Source: Melieria omissa
Lineage: Eukaryota > Arthropoda > Insecta > Diptera > Ulidiidae
Direction: 5' to 3'
NCBI GenBank assembly: GCA_963971225.1
Contig: OZ020267.1
Location: 152,387,920 to 152,451,919, forward strand
Length of the DNA: 64,000 nucleotides
Part shown: piece after piece, positions 63,613 through 64,000 of the stretch
How positions within the stretch are numbered: position 1 is the stretch's first letter
Layout of the letters: the number at the start of each line of letters is the position of its first letter
Notes under the pieces: model-generated
Told to the model about the DNA's origin: nothing
What the model saw: the letters and a program-made list of their open reading frames with translations, nothing else
The model's database searches: none
Position numbers and translations under genes: made by a program

Positions 63613-64000
63613 CAGTCTGTTCACTAAAAAACGATTATCTGTTACACCCTGTGTAACGATGACACATGATGGTAAACACATCAGCTGATTTTGTTTAACC
63701 GTAGTGAAGTTTGAGAACTCAATTTTATACAAATTTTGCGAAAGTTGTTGGTTATTTGAGTTGTTTTTGCAATGAGTGCCATTTACAAAATACGGTTTGA
63801 AGCGTACGTTTTGAAAAAGCATACTCAGGGCCCAAAATGGACCGCAGAGCAGGCTGCCAAGTATATGGTGGCGACGCGTACTTTTGTTACGAGATGGTCT
63901 AACCGCTGCGAGTTGACTGGAAATGTCGACGACGAGCCAGGCAGAGGTCCAAAACGGAAGACTTCGCCGCGGGACGGTAAGGCTGTGGCCAATGTTTTTT
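63613..64000 (+). mobile_element. Tc1-like transposon, 5' part (cut by window edge)
   Basis: After a TA at 63611-63612 the sequence CAGTCTGTTCACTAAAAAAC begins what looks like a Tc1/mariner terminal repeat, followed 139 bp later by a transposase start. The right half lies beyond the window, so completeness cannot be judged. Confidence 0.65.
63772..64000 (+). CDS. Tc1-like transposase, N-terminal part
   Basis: The ATG at 63772 opens a frame that stays open to the window edge (76 codons): MSAIYKIRFEAYVLKKHT and on. The segment WTAEQAAKYMVATRTFVTRW is a helix-turn-helix of the paired-like DNA-binding domain of Tc1/mariner transposases, followed by a GRGPKRKTSPRD linker, the GRPR-like AT-hook region typical of the group. 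The DDE catalytic domain is not in the window. There is no frameshift or stop so far, so this copy may be fairly young. Confidence 0.75.
   Translation, partial: MSAIYKIRFEAYVLKKHTQGPKWTAEQAAKYMVATRTFVTRWSNRCELTGNVDDEPGRGPKRKTSPRDGKAVANVF

Overview
The window is nuclear DNA from an insect, almost certainly a higher fly (Brachycera). Genes are intron-split with GT-AG junctions and AATAAA signals. The order HYKK - GSTCD - Nedd8 - two homocysteine methyltransferases - Nak - Tango6 - L2HGDH - THAP/ZAD zinc-finger gene - Swip-1 recalls, from memory, a conserved block on Drosophila chromosome arm 2L (about 37B). The long introns and dense, nested DNA transposons suggest a non-drosophilid acalyptrate such as a tephritid. 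That placement is inference; no search was run.

Layout. 0-9 kb: first coding exon of a hydroxylysine-kinase-like gene (-), an unidentified terminal exon (-), GSTCD (+) and Nedd8 (-) tail to tail, then homocysteine S-methyltransferase copy A (-). 9.5-10.3 kb: a TA-flanked pogo/Tigger-type element. 12-13.5 kb: methyltransferase copy B (-), with a short retroposon in its first intron. 17.4-34.4 kb: Nak (-), an AAK1/BIKE-type endocytic kinase of 8 coding exons (1,788 aa as assembled) plus an alternative terminal exon that gives a 575 aa form. Its first intron holds a hAT-like element carrying two further insertions. 35.9-43.05 kb: a 7.1 kb unit bounded by ~31 bp inverted repeats and a 7 bp direct repeat. 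It contains an intact two-exon THAP-domain gene, at least four nested or related elements, and many copies of its own terminal motif. 43.2-48.8 kb: Tango6 (+) and L2HGDH (-), tail to tail. 51.3-54.4 kb: a 1,018 aa THAP + ZAD + C2H2 protein (+). 55.6 kb onward: last coding exon of Swip-1 (-), whose 5' exons lie beyond the window. 63.6 kb to the end: the 5' part of a Tc1-like transposon.

The host genes are not an operon; they are housekeeping or signalling genes (neddylation, methionine salvage, 2-hydroxyglutarate clearance, endocytosis, Golgi organisation, actin/EF-hand signalling) kept in an old neighbourhood. The most unusual material is the THAP-bearing inverted-repeat unit and the several insertions whose target duplications, and in one case an empty site in the same window, can be read directly. 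Exon coordinates were assembled by hand from reading frame, splice sites and protein-family similarity, without transcript data.
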